This document shows, one piece after another, positions 1 to 9,436 of a DNA stretch of 64,000 nucleotides (position 1 is the first letter of the stretch; each line of letters starts with the position of its first letter). The translations under genes and the position numbers were made by a program. The notes below the pieces were generated by a model. It saw nothing but the letters and a program-made list of their open reading frames with translations. It did no database searches and was not told the origin of the DNA. Source of the DNA: Methylovulum psychrotolerans (GTDB taxonomy: Bacteria; Pseudomonadota; Gammaproteobacteria; Methylococcales; Methylomonadaceae); the NCBI RefSeq assembly GCF_002923755.1, contig NZ_PGFZ01000001.1, positions 512,009 through 576,008 of the forward strand, written 5' to 3'.

Positions 1-61
1 CCGACCCCCGACAAAACCGAGAAGCGCAGGATCAAGCGGCAATCGGGCCGCCTTTTCTTTG

Positions 62-95
62 GATACTTTCTTTTGGCGGAGCAAAAGAAAGTATC
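62..95. repeat. Hairpin-forming inverted repeat upstream of the permease gene
   Basis: The arms GATACTTTCTTTTG and CAAAAGAAAGTATC (14 bp, perfect) flank a 6-base spacer. I recall this palindrome type as a common interspersed extragenic repeat in proteobacteria. The T-rich arms could also give some termination. No gene is visible in bases 1-217. Confidence 0.7.
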
Positions 96-217
96 TCGCC
101 TTCGGGTGCGAGAACCCGATTAAAAAACCGTCGCGATAGCGACTCATTGCTGCATTTTTCCAATATCGCAAAAATGACTGCGTAATATCAGCTATCTTCA
201 ATTCAGGGAGCTTTCTC

Positions 218-1624
218 ATGACACTGCAAATTTTCCGTACAAAAGAGGTTATTTCACACGAAGAGGCTGAACATGGGCTGAAGCGTTGCCTTTCCGCTTG
301 GGATTTGGCGTTTTTGGGCATAGGGGCGATTATCGGTACGGGCATATTTGTGTTGACCGGCGTAGCGGCGGCGACGCAATCAGGGCCGGCTGTGGTCGTG
401 TCGTTTATCATCGCAGGTTTTGCCTGTGCGTTTGCCGCCCTATCCTACGCCGAACTATCCGCCGCCATCGGCGGTTGCGGCAGCGCTTACGGCTACAGCT
501 ATGTGGCGTTCGGCGAACTTTGGGCGTTTATTATCGGCTGGGATTTATTGCTGGAATACAGCGTTTCGGTGGCGACCGTGGCGGTCGGTTGGTCGGGCTA
601 TTTTAATACCGCCCTCACCGCTATCGGCATACCGTTGCCCGATTTGCTGACCAAAGCCCCAAAAGACGGTGGCATGATCAACTTACCCGCATTTTTGATA
701 ATTCTATCGCTGATGGGGCTATTAATAGCGGGGGTAAAGCACAGTGCCAAAGCCAATAATGCCATGGTTTTTGTCAAGCTGATCACCATTACGGTATTTG
801 TCGCGGTCGCCCTGTTCAATATCCACCCCGAAAACTGGCATCCGTTCATGCCGTTTGGCTGGTTCCAAACCCTGCCCGACGGTAAAACCACGGGGGTGTT
901 GGCGGGTGCGTCCTTAGTCTTTTTTGCTTATGTCGGTTTTGATGCCGTCTCCACTGCATCTGAAGAAGCCCAACAACCGCAACGGGATTTACCGATTGGC
1001 ATTGTTTCGTCGTTGGCGTTTTGCACCATCATCTACATTATTGTTGCCGGCTTGCTGACCGGGGTCGTGCCATACACCGATCTGAACGTCCCTTCACCCG
1101 TTGCCCATGCGTTGCAGCAAATAGGGATCAATTGGGCTTCGGCACTGATTTCCACCGGTGTCATCGCGGGGCTGACCACGGTCATGCTGGTCTTGTATTA
1201 CGGCCTGACCCGTATTGTTTTGGCGATGTCCCGCGACGGTTTGTTGTCTTCTTTATTCGATTACGTCCATCCCAGCACCCAAACCCCCGTGCGCATTATT
1301 GTCGTCTGCGGTGTGGTCATGGCCATTATGGCAGGGCTAATGCCCTTGAACATCTTGGCGGAATTGGTCAATATCGGTACGTTGGCAGCGTTTGTGCTGG
1401 TGTGTTTAGGGGTGATTGTCTTACGCATCACCAAACCGGACATGCACCGCCCGTTCCGCGCCCCGTTCGGCTTTACCCTACCCGTATTGGGCATGATCTC
1501 CTGCTCGGCATTAATGGCTTTCTTACCCGCCATCACTTGGTTACGCTTTTTCGTCTGGTTAGTGCTGGGATTGATCGTTTATTTCACCTATTCGGCCCAT
1601 AACAGCAAATTGGCTCAAGAATAA
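218..1624 (+). CDS. APC-superfamily amino acid permease (cationic amino acid transporter type)
   Basis: Inner-membrane proton-coupled amino acid transporter of about 468 residues, the usual size for the family. The N-terminal GIGAIIGTGIFVLTG segment (about residues 34-48) is the unwound TM1 substrate-binding signature of APC permeases. About twelve hydrophobic helices follow, with a cytoplasmic loop carrying SEEAQQPQRDLPIGI, as in YfnA/CAT-like transporters. The ATG is preceded by a GGGAG ribosome site. It stands alone, with a hairpin after its stop. The substrate cannot be read from sequence; cationic or branched amino acids are the usual guesses. Confidence 0.9.
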   Translation: MTLQIFRTKEVISHEEAEHGLKRCLSAWDLAFLGIGAIIGTGIFVLTGVAAATQSGPAVVVSFIIAGFACAFAALSYAELSAAIGGCGSAYGYSYVAFGELWAFIIGWDLLLEYSVSVATVAVGWSGYFNTALTAIGIPLPDLLTKAPKDGGMINLPAFLIILSLMGLLIAGVKHSAKANNAMVFVKLITITVFVAVALFNIHPENWHPFMPFGWFQTLPDGKTTGVLAGASLVFFAYVGFDAVSTASEEAQQPQRDLPIGIVSSLAFCTIIYIIVAGLLTGVVPYTDLNVPSPVAHALQQIGINWASALISTGVIAGLTTVMLVLYYGLTRIVLAMSRDGLLSSLFDYVHPSTQTPVRIIVVCGVVMAIMAGLMPLNILAELVNIGTLAAFVLVCLGVIVLRITKPDMHRPFRAPFGFTLPVLGMISCSALMAFLPAITWLRFFVWLVLGLIVYFTYSAHNSKLAQE

Positions 1625-1649
1625 CCTATAGCAACGGCATGGACATACA

Positions 1650-1675
1650 AACTGCCCATGCAAATGGGCGGTTTT
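1650..1675 (+). terminator. Probable Rho-independent terminator of the permease gene
   Basis: A 10-bp stem (AACTGCCCAT with ATGGGCGGTT, one T-G wobble) with loop GCAA is followed by a short T run, 25 bases after the permease stop codon. Confidence 0.6.
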
Positions 1676-1787
1676 CAGGCAGTGAACCAAACTTTAAGAA
1701 AACAAGCGCTAATCTTAGCGCCGCCCTTCACCCAAGCCCTGCCGAATTTGCTATCATAGAAGCTTTTTTACCGTTACAGGAATCACT

Positions 1788-2282
1788 ATGCAGCCTCCTT
1801 TTGACCCCCAACGCTTACAAGCAGACCTTAGGATGCCGTGGCTAAGCGTGGCGGCGGCGGTGCTTGTGTCAATCGCCTTGGTGCTGGTCTGCCAACATTT
1901 CGGCGACAGCATCCAACAACCCTTACCCGATACGCCCCGTGAATGGTTAAGGACGGCCCTTTACGCCACCGCCATTGTCACCTTCCCTTTTACCAACCTG
2001 CTCCGGCACATCCAATTGCGCCTAAATCAAACCATGCCCTGCCCTTCAGACGCTTACCCGGCAACCGCTAAGCGGCGCTATTGGGTAACTGTTACAGTGT
2101 CTATGGCGTTGATACAAAGTCCGGTCATCTATGGCTTTGTCATGTTCTATTTCGGCGACCCGGTCAATACCCTGACCATTTTTACCCTGATGTCGGCCTT
2201 GGGCTTTTATCTGTACCGCCCAAAACCACAAGAGTACCAAGCACTGATGACGGCACTGGCCAGACAACACCATGATGAATGA
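1788..2282 (+). CDS. Small inner-membrane protein of unknown function
   Basis: A 164-residue protein that I do not recognise. It has two hydrophobic segments near the N-terminus (about residues 18-35 and 55-75) and two more in the C-terminal half (about 100-150), so probably four membrane helices. The ATG follows ACAGGAATC. Its 3' end overlaps the start of the glcF-like gene by 11 bases, which suggests translational coupling and perhaps a shared role in electron transfer or membrane attachment. That link is inference from position only. Confidence 0.7.
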   Translation: MQPPFDPQRLQADLRMPWLSVAAAVLVSIALVLVCQHFGDSIQQPLPDTPREWLRTALYATAIVTFPFTNLLRHIQLRLNQTMPCPSDAYPATAKRRYWVTVTVSMALIQSPVIYGFVMFYFGDPVNTLTIFTLMSALGFYLYRPKPQEYQALMTALARQHHDE

Positions 2283-3507
2283 GTTATTAAGCGATGCGGA
2301 TTTGTGCGTTAAATGCGGCCTCTGTTTGCCCCATTGCCCTACCTATACCCACACTCAAAATGAAAACGAATCACCGCGCGGACGGATTGCCTTAATCCAA
2401 GCGTGGGCAGGACATAAGCTACCCGGCTCGGAAGCCTTATTTGCGCATATTGATAACTGCTTGTTATGCCGTGCTTGTGAACGGGCTTGCCCCGCCGTCG
2501 TACCCTATAGCCGCTTGATCGACAATTTCCGTAGCCACAGTCACAGCCACCGTTCGGTACGCGTGGCACTGCTAAAAAAAGTCGCGCATAACCAAAAAAC
2601 CCGCCGTTGGGCGCAAACTGCTTTGCGCGTTTATCAAAGCAGCCACTTACAACAAACCGTCCGGCGGCTAAACTTGCCGAAACTATTGCGTTTACAGTCG
2701 TTAGAACGCCTGTTGCCTAGCCATTCTGAGCCGATTAGTCCCATTAACAGCTATTATCCGGCCACTGCCCCCGAACAAGGCCAAGTCGGCCTGTTTGTCG
2801 GCTGTTTGGGCGAATGGCTGGATCAGGAAACCGTCCACGCCGCCATTACCGTCCTGACCGCCGCCGGATTTGCCGTACACATCCCCACTACCCAGGCCTG
2901 TTGCGGCGCGTTGGCTTTGCACGATGGCGATTCAACCACCTCCAGCCACTTGGCGGCAACCAATATCGGCAGTTTTAGCGGTTTAACGCTGACGGCCATT
3001 GTCAGTATCGCCAGCGGTTGCGGTAGCCAATTACGCGACTATAACAATGCCGGGTTTGCGGGCAAAGTCATGGACATCAGCCATTTTTTAAGCCAATTCG
3101 GTGCTGCGCTAACGCCGCGCTTAAAGCCCCTGCCCAAAGCCGTTTGTCTGCATAGCCCTTGCTCGTTAAAAAACAGCCTGCGTACTGACCAAAGTGTGGT
3201 TAACTTATTGCAGAAAATCCCCGACTTAAATCTTGTCCCCTTACCCGACAGCGCACAGTGTTGCGGTTCGGCGGGCAGTTATCTGCTCGACCATCCGCAA
3301 ATGGCCCAGACTTTATTAACTGCTGTCTTAGATCAAGCTTTAGCGCAACCGCCGGACATCTTGGTCAGCTCAAATATCGGCTGTGCCTTACATATCGCAG
3401 CGGGCTTGCGGGAACGGGGATTTACGTTGGAAGTCGTGCATCCAGTGGTGTTACTGGCGCGACAATTGACGGCACTAGCGCCTAAAGAAGGGGATTTAAC
3501 GGATTAA
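2272..3507 (+). CDS. glcF: Glycolate oxidase iron-sulfur subunit (GlcF-like)
   Basis: A 411-residue protein with two N-terminal 4Fe-4S binding motifs (CVKCGLCLPHCP near residue 12 and CLLCRACERACP near residue 64). Two CCG domains follow, with QACCGALALH near 210 and QCCGSAGSYL near 324. In the family this subunit passes electrons from the FAD subunits of glycolate/lactate-type dehydrogenases to the quinone pool. No glcD or glcE lies next to it, so its partners must be elsewhere. Adjacent ATG codons at 2272 and 2275 are both possible starts. Its last 12 bases overlap the convergent gene. Confidence 0.9.
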   Translation: MMNELLSDADLCVKCGLCLPHCPTYTHTQNENESPRGRIALIQAWAGHKLPGSEALFAHIDNCLLCRACERACPAVVPYSRLIDNFRSHSHSHRSVRVALLKKVAHNQKTRRWAQTALRVYQSSHLQQTVRRLNLPKLLRLQSLERLLPSHSEPISPINSYYPATAPEQGQVGLFVGCLGEWLDQETVHAAITVLTAAGFAVHIPTTQACCGALALHDGDSTTSSHLAATNIGSFSGLTLTAIVSIASGCGSQLRDYNNAGFAGKVMDISHFLSQFGAALTPRLKPLPKAVCLHSPCSLKNSLRTDQSVVNLLQKIPDLNLVPLPDSAQCCGSAGSYLLDHPQMAQTLLTAVLDQALAQPPDILVSSNIGCALHIAAGLRERGFTLEVVHPVVLLARQLTALAPKEGDLTD

Positions 3508-5055
3508 CAGTTCAGGCCCAAACCAATCGACAATCACATGCCGGTAATGTTCGGCTTTGGCGGTTTGTAAATGCTCTAAAGGATTCAGGTTATCGGTCAA
3601 TAACACACCATTGCGGTTATCGACCGGAAACACCCGCTCTTTCAGCCAAGCCGATTGGCTGGCTAACAAGGCTTTAGCATCCAAATCAATCGGCTGCTTT
3701 TTGGTCGCCAAAAAGATGAAGTCGTTAAAATCGCGGCCCGGCTCGGAAATAAACACCGACTGCTGGGGGAAGACCTCCGCCAAGGTTTTGGAGACGGCGG
3801 CTAAAGTATTGCTATGCTCGCCTTGGGCAAAGGCGACAAAATTTAACGCCAAAATGCCTTGCTCGGCCAATAAGCCGTTTAACTGCGCCAAGGTCTCCAC
3901 CGTCAATAAATGCGCGGGTTCCGAGCCGCCCGTAAAGCAATCATGGATAATCAGATCATAAGGCCCGGTCAGATGGCGGATTTCATAGCGGGCATCCCCG
4001 ACAATCGCCTTACCTGTCGGCTGAAAGCCAAAATAATCACTGGCGGCTTGCGCCACCGCAGGGTCGATTTCCAATGTATCGGTGACTATGCCGTAACGGT
4101 CATGCAGGACTTTTGCCATGTGCCCTGCCCCCAGCCCAATAATCAGGGCGCGGGTCATTTTCTTCTCGGTTAAAGCCGGGATCAGGCCGACAATTTCCTG
4201 ATAACTGAGACGGCTTTGCCCGTCACTGATACTGGACGCGCCAATTGTCGAAGCATCAGCCGTCAATAAGCGCAAATCCCGCGCTTTTTGGTCAATCACC
4301 CGCACCCAACCGTATAAGCTTTCTTGCTCAGATTGGATCTGGAATTGGTTGCTGCCCGTATAGCTATGCCCCGCCCCTATCACTTTCGGCAACATCGCCA
4401 AACTGATGACGGCAAGCACAAGGCTGGGCAGGATAGCAGTCGGGACTTGCAGCTTTTTCTGCTCATACACGGCAATCGCCAATGCCAGCACCAACAATAA
4501 AATCCCCGTACCGATAAGAATTTGCCGCGACCCGAGCAAAGGGAACAAAAAGAAGCCCAGCACTAACGTCCCAACCACACTGCCTAAGGTACTGACCGCA
4601 TACATCGAACCGACGCTGTTACCCACCCCCTCCAATTGCGCCGTCGCCAACTTAATCGCAAAGGGGCCGACCATGCCTAATAAGGTCAAGCTGGGGGAAA
4701 ATAAGATTAAGGCGCTGACAAACGCCCCGCCCCGCAAACCCAGCGGATCGGTGGCTAACAAGACCGTCCGCGTCAATAAAGGGATTAACAAGGTACAAAT
4801 CGCCGCCAGGGCGATAATCAACGACAGCCCGGTGCGTTTTGACGTATCCGCCCAGCGTCCGCCAAGATAATAGCCAATAGACAGCGCGATCATCGTCACC
4901 GAAATCAGTGACGACCAAACATAGAGGCTAGCCCCATAAAATGGCGCGATCATCCGTGTGCCTAGCAGTTCGATCACCATGACCGACGCGCCGGTAATGA
5001 ACACAGTAAGAAATAAGCCCGTCCGATGGAAAAGCTGGGTTGTGGTGTGGGTCAT
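3496..5055 (-). CDS. Fused membrane / spermidine-synthase-like protein
   Basis: About 519 residues from the ATG at 5055. An upstream in-frame GTG at 5133 would add 26 residues lacking obvious function. The N-terminal half has about seven to eight hydrophobic helices beginning with a SVMVIELLGTRMIAPFYG segment. The C-terminal half is a Rossmann methyltransferase-like fold with ALIIGLGAGHMAKVL (cofactor loop) and DLIIHDCFTGG. This is the architecture of membrane-anchored spermidine-synthase homologues, whose substrate is generally unproven. The gene is convergent with glcF, overlapping by 12 bases. Confidence 0.8.
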   Translation of the reverse strand: MTHTTTQLFHRTGLFLTVFITGASVMVIELLGTRMIAPFYGASLYVWSSLISVTMIALSIGYYLGGRWADTSKRTGLSLIIALAAICTLLIPLLTRTVLLATDPLGLRGGAFVSALILFSPSLTLLGMVGPFAIKLATAQLEGVGNSVGSMYAVSTLGSVVGTLVLGFFLFPLLGSRQILIGTGILLLVLALAIAVYEQKKLQVPTAILPSLVLAVISLAMLPKVIGAGHSYTGSNQFQIQSEQESLYGWVRVIDQKARDLRLLTADASTIGASSISDGQSRLSYQEIVGLIPALTEKKMTRALIIGLGAGHMAKVLHDRYGIVTDTLEIDPAVAQAASDYFGFQPTGKAIVGDARYEIRHLTGPYDLIIHDCFTGGSEPAHLLTVETLAQLNGLLAEQGILALNFVAFAQGEHSNTLAAVSKTLAEVFPQQSVFISEPGRDFNDFIFLATKKQPIDLDAKALLASQSAWLKERVFPVDNRNGVLLTDNLNPLEHLQTAKAEHYRHVIVDWFGPELLIR

Positions 5056-5277
5056 GGTCAATCTGCCAGATAGATATTTTGCTATGGATAAAGGAAGGAA
5101 GCCCGGCAACCCTGCAAAAACAGTCGCCACCACACATTTTTTGCAGGGTTATCACACAAAGGCTAAAATAAGGAACAACTAACTAATTGATAATGTTTAT
5201 CTTTTTATTTAAAAAACTGGCTTGCTATTTGCTATGCCTCTTTTATAGCATTTAACCGTCACCCACAAGGAAACGAC

Positions 5278-5709
5278 ATGGCTGATTTCAGCACCGCCAA
5301 TGACATTAATAGGCTCGCTATGGATTACGATAAACTGCTGATGCTGTTTAATACGTTTGCCCAGCGCGTCACCGCCCAAGAAAAACGCTTAGGCATACAT
5401 TGCACACCGCCGCCTTACCTTGCTTATGGCGAATTCATTATTAAACTGGCCGGACACACCTTGCATTTCACGCTGGCCAGCTATATTAATGGCGGCGGCA
5501 AATTAGCCGGAAAAATCAGCTGCTACCAAGCACACAACTATCCCCAGCCGACGAAAGTAAAAATCGGCGCTTTTGCGTTTAACACCCAAGGCAACGCCGA
5601 CTTAAGCACTATCGACACTAACAGTCGGGCTCTTAACCTCACCGAAGAAGCGGACACACTGGCGTTAATTATGCCATTTTTGGTAAAAAGCCTTGCCGAA
5701 TCGGATTAG
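5278..5709 (+). CDS. Conserved-looking small soluble protein, function unknown
   Basis: 143 residues, no signal peptide, no membrane helix and no motif I recognise. The N-terminal third is helical (about residues 8-37). The rest alternates in a beta-like pattern with two Gly-rich turns (NGGGKLAG). A good AAGGAAACGAC ribosome site precedes the ATG. It is divergent from the spermidine-synthase-like gene and convergent with apbE. Confidence 0.65.
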   Translation: MADFSTANDINRLAMDYDKLLMLFNTFAQRVTAQEKRLGIHCTPPPYLAYGEFIIKLAGHTLHFTLASYINGGGKLAGKISCYQAHNYPQPTKVKIGAFAFNTQGNADLSTIDTNSRALNLTEEADTLALIMPFLVKSLAESD

Positions 5710-5730
5710 CCGAACGGACTAAGGGCTTAA

Positions 5731-6630
5731 CTACCCTGCCAACAACGGCCCGCCTGCATTGCCTTCAACATCAAACCAGTAATGCGGTAAGCCCAAGGCC
5801 GCCAACCAAGCAGGGCCTTGGTCTTCTTTGAGCATGGCGATGGTGGCGGCACTGCCGCCAATAACACAAAACTCGCTCACCACACTGACCGCCGCCAAAT
5901 GCCGGACTGGCCAGCCTGTTTTCGGGTTGAGGATATGGCCATAACGGATACCGTCAATCATCACGCAGCGCTCATAATCGCCGCTACTGGCTAACGCCCC
6001 CTGATGCAGGGATAAGGTGTCGAGCAAAGCGTCGTGCTGGCGCGGATGGCGGATACCGATACGCCAAGGCGTACCGTCAGCACGCGGGCCAATGATTTTA
6101 ATGTCGCCACCCAGATTGACAACCCCATGGCGTATGCCCTGCGCCGCACACAGGGCCGCCGCGCGGTCAACAGCATATTCTTTGACAATACCGCCAAAAT
6201 CAAGCTCCATACCCGGCACGGTAAAAGTCAATATCGGCTTGTGCCAGCGGACATGCTGCCAGCCGATGTGCGCCAACAATTCGGCGATAGTCTGTTCTTC
6301 GGGCAGTTTACCCGTATCAAAACGCCACGCTTTGCGTAACAGCCCTGAGCTGATGTCAAACAGCCCTTCGCTTTGCTGGTAACACGTCAGCGCATAATCC
6401 AGCAAACCCGCCGTTTCGGGATCGACTTCGATACTGCCGCCGCTGGCCGCAACCCGATTAATGGCCGACAAAAAACTATCGGGGCGGTAGCGCGAATAGC
6501 GGGCTTCCAAGCGGGCTATATCGGCAATCGCGCTATCGGCAACCTGTTTGGCCTGGGCTTGGGTCTTGGCGAAGAGCTGAATGTCGCAAGGCGTACCCAT
6601 CGCCTTGAAGCCGCACTGATAAAATGCCAT
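5731..6630 (-). CDS. apbE: FAD:protein FMN transferase (ApbE family)
   Basis: 299 residues. ApbE enzymes transfer FMN from FAD to a Thr or Ser of a target protein, using Mg2+. Family features visible are MGTPCDIQLF near the N-terminus, MELDFGGIVKEYAVDRA near residue 140, a VNLGGDIKI strand, and HILNPKTGWPV. Two things are unusual. The C-terminal metal-site segment reads IGGSAATIAML, where most relatives have an Asp (DALATA type). There is also no signal peptide or lipobox, so as annotated the enzyme would be cytosolic. It lies 6 bases downstream of the DUF3570 gene, in the same direction, and is probably the last gene of that operon. Confidence 0.9.
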   Translation of the reverse strand: MAFYQCGFKAMGTPCDIQLFAKTQAQAKQVADSAIADIARLEARYSRYRPDSFLSAINRVAASGGSIEVDPETAGLLDYALTCYQQSEGLFDISSGLLRKAWRFDTGKLPEEQTIAELLAHIGWQHVRWHKPILTFTVPGMELDFGGIVKEYAVDRAAALCAAQGIRHGVVNLGGDIKIIGPRADGTPWRIGIRHPRQHDALLDTLSLHQGALASSGDYERCVMIDGIRYGHILNPKTGWPVRHLAAVSVVSEFCVIGGSAATIAMLKEDQGPAWLAALGLPHYWFDVEGNAGGPLLAG

Positions 6631-6636
6631 GCGCCG

Positions 6637-9297
6637 TTAAAACATCACACTCCATGTCGCCGACAAAGACCCTTCCCTTTCCAATTGGTAGCCGTTGACA
6701 TCATCCTGCACCGGTTGTAGCCATTCCACGCCGATATTATTGCCTTTTAACGTACCCGCCGGCACGGTGTAGTTAAGGCCAAAACCGACATCCCAATAAC
6801 GGCCACCGTAACTGCTGGTATAATCCATAGGGCCTGAGCTGTAATTAAGTTGCGAACCCGGATTGACATTCTTGACCAGAACGCCGTCAACCACGCCGGT
6901 AACCGGATTAAACCGCCCATCAATCTGCTGTTGTACCGTATAAAGCCCGCGTACCGATGCGGATAAGGCATGCGTTAAACTATAGCTACCCCACGCCGTG
7001 GTTTGAAAAACATCACCCAGCGCGTAACCGGAGCTATTATGGTTTTGCAGACGCGTAACCGCGCTAAATTGTCCGCCCCAAGACCAATCGTCCCACTGGC
7101 CGGTATATGTCAGACTGGGTTTAAAATCCCAAGTGCCGCTACCCAACTGCATCCCATAATGCAGATAGCCTTCGGCTTTACGGTGCATACGGCGGAGCAT
7201 AATATCAGTGTCACCCGTAGGCGCACTTAAGCCTAACGTGGCATGGAAATGGTGGTCGCCGTTATCAAACAGCTTGAACAGCGCGTACATCCCCGTATCA
7301 CCGATGCCGCCCGTGCGGTGACCGCCATGCAAATGGTCTTCGGTAACGTCAACCTTAACACCTTGCAAGGGACGCATATCCATATCCATATCCATAAATT
7401 GCGGCATCAGCATCACGTTCAGCCAATCGGTAGGCGCGTACATAATGTCGAGCATGTGCATACTCATATTCATATAGGCTGGGGTAACCCGACAGGTGTG
7501 GGTGTAACCTTGCGTACAGCCCTGGTTCTGGATTTGGCTATCGCTGGCCACACCAGTGCCATGCAGCGTATCGCCCGCTTGGCGGCTATACATATAACGG
7601 TAGCCAACCATTACATCGTTGGTTTTATGGAGCATGTGACCAAACATAATCCCCGCCGGGGCATGGCTATCGTGATGTGCGCCATGATGGGCATGGCTAC
7701 TGGAGCTACTGCCGCCGCTATTCAACGCCTCTAAATTGACATTTAAGGAACCATTGACCAAATAATAATTAAAATCGCTGTAACTGCCTTCACCGCCGCC
7801 GCCCAATTTTAATGATCCTGCATGGGTATAGTATTCAAATCCTGCTTCCAGGCTTACCGCCTTGGAGAGCTTTTTATTAACCGTAATACCTCCGCTTAAC
7901 GCCCCATAAGCGGATAGCCTCTGGTCACTGGAAAAATTGCTGGGCAATTTTTTAGGATCGTAATATTGTGCCGAATAAGAGCCGTCCGGATTTTGTACTG
8001 ATTTATAATAACTTTGTTTAGAAATCAGATAAGGGGAGTAAAAGCTAGCCGCATCTTGGCTGTAATAACGCACTTTAGGGGTCACTGTCCAAGTCGACGC
8101 AATCGGCTGTACCCAATCCGCTTCGAACGTATGGGCATTAATGCCCCAATCGTCATGAAAAAACTGGTAATCCAGATGCAGGGCGGCATCGGCAAAACCA
8201 ATATGTTGGATATATCGGCCACCTGCTGTGAATTGGTTGCGCTCATTGGGACGCTGCTCCAAAAAAGTTTTTACATCACCCAGAATGGCTTTAGGATGGC
8301 TCGGGTCGGCACCTAAAGCTGCCGGGTCGGCAAAGATAACCGTCACCGCCTTATAAGGATTAGCCATATAGCCTGAACTGTGCGTGTAACCGACATTGGC
8401 CGTAACTAAGGCATTTTTATTGAGAATTTGGCTCAATCCCAAACTCCCCGCCCAATCTTGACGGTTGCCGTGCAAGGTTTTAAAGCTGGCATTTTCGGTA
8501 ATCTGTTGGGCAAACGCTGTTTGTATCACATAGGGTTCGGCATCATGATCCAGAATGGCCGACGTGTCGCTATTGGTATAACTAAGCCCAAAATCTACCG
8601 TCGTCAATTTTTGGTTAAAATCCAAACGGCCACCGACATTACCAAAGCTGGACACATAATCCGGCTCCACCGACAACCCGCCGCCGACATTAAGGGCGGC
8701 CTCATCCCATTCATAACTCAACTTAAAGTCACCCTGTTTACGGGTCTCCGGCGAAGCCATCGCTAAGACATGGACGGGTTGCAAAGTCCTTAACGTCCTC
8801 TTGCCCGTTACCAGGTCAAATGCAATAGGAATAAAGTTCTTGCTTAAATACATCGTAGTGTCAGTAATCGGCGAAGCGCCTGTGGTGATGCTTTTACCGG
8901 CTTTTGTATAATACTGAATGGGACTATTGCCCCCCACCGCCAAAGGTGAAGTGGTATAAGGCGTAGCGCCCGACCAAGTATCCTGGACATAATTAAACGC
9001 AAACTTAATCCGATCCGACAAACTTATCCGTGCCTTGCCCAACACACTATCGACTTCGATAGGGTGTAAGGTACTCTTAGCCCCATATAAATTACGCTTG
9101 CCTTCTTCATAATGGCTATACTGAAAATCGACCTCGTCGTCTTCCGCCGCCCCTGCCGCCATCGGCAACATCAACCCCGGCAACGCCAACGCCGCCACTG
9201 TCAACGCTTGTAACGCGGGGCTTGGTACTGTCGGCAACTTATACTCTGAACGGTCAAGTTTTCGGTTAATCCGTTCGTGGTGAGCCTGTCGAACCAT
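6637..9297 (-). CDS. DUF3570 protein fused to a second outer-membrane barrel, Met/His-rich; candidate ApbE target
   Basis: About 886 residues from the ATG at 9297. The frame is open up to 9501, and a TTG at 9237 would also give a clean signal peptide (hydrophobic core ALQALTVAALALPG, end AAGAA). The first half (roughly residues 60-520) is DUF3570-like, with barrel-type alternating strands. It contains DTWSGAT at about residues 106-112, the acceptor-type motif of ApbE-flavinylated proteins, and a second TTGAS about 30 residues later. A Ser/His linker (about 527-545) leads to a second barrel domain rich in Met and His (MNMSMHMLDIMYAP, MDMDMDMRP), which suggests copper or another soft metal. A palindromic repeat overlaps the start. 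Function is unknown; an envelope redox or metal role is inferred. Confidence 0.75.
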   Translation of the reverse strand: MVRQAHHERINRKLDRSEYKLPTVPSPALQALTVAALALPGLMLPMAAGAAEDDEVDFQYSHYEEGKRNLYGAKSTLHPIEVDSVLGKARISLSDRIKFAFNYVQDTWSGATPYTTSPLAVGGNSPIQYYTKAGKSITTGASPITDTTMYLSKNFIPIAFDLVTGKRTLRTLQPVHVLAMASPETRKQGDFKLSYEWDEAALNVGGGLSVEPDYVSSFGNVGGRLDFNQKLTTVDFGLSYTNSDTSAILDHDAEPYVIQTAFAQQITENASFKTLHGNRQDWAGSLGLSQILNKNALVTANVGYTHSSGYMANPYKAVTVIFADPAALGADPSHPKAILGDVKTFLEQRPNERNQFTAGGRYIQHIGFADAALHLDYQFFHDDWGINAHTFEADWVQPIASTWTVTPKVRYYSQDAASFYSPYLISKQSYYKSVQNPDGSYSAQYYDPKKLPSNFSSDQRLSAYGALSGGITVNKKLSKAVSLEAGFEYYTHAGSLKLGGGGEGSYSDFNYYLVNGSLNVNLEALNSGGSSSSSHAHHGAHHDSHAPAGIMFGHMLHKTNDVMVGYRYMYSRQAGDTLHGTGVASDSQIQNQGCTQGYTHTCRVTPAYMNMSMHMLDIMYAPTDWLNVMLMPQFMDMDMDMRPLQGVKVDVTEDHLHGGHRTGGIGDTGMYALFKLFDNGDHHFHATLGLSAPTGDTDIMLRRMHRKAEGYLHYGMQLGSGTWDFKPSLTYTGQWDDWSWGGQFSAVTRLQNHNSSGYALGDVFQTTAWGSYSLTHALSASVRGLYTVQQQIDGRFNPVTGVVDGVLVKNVNPGSQLNYSSGPMDYTSSYGGRYWDVGFGLNYTVPAGTLKGNNIGVEWLQPVQDDVNGYQLEREGSLSATWSVMF

Positions 9298-9378
9298 GGG
9301 CGGATTAACCGTCCACCCTTCGACAGGCTCAGGGCGAACGGTTAATCCTAAAACCGAAAACTTGACCGTTTGAAGTAT
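9241..9378. repeat. Long palindromic repeat element, copy A (inside the 5' coding end of the DUF3570 gene)
   Basis: About 138 bp with complementary ends (left AACGGTCAAGTTTTCGG, right CCGAAAACTTGACCGTTT). An inner inverted pair TGAGCCTGTCGAA / TTCGACAGGCTCA surrounds an ATGGGCGGATTAACCG core. On the minus strand it encodes the peptide VRPEPVEG, a well-known signature of this type of interspersed repeat when read as protein. A longer related copy lies at 11157-11334. Confidence 0.85.
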
Positions 9379-9436
9379 ATCTTTTGGTTCTGCCGCGACC
9401 CAATCACCCCAAAAACGCCCAATGGCGTTTAAATAT

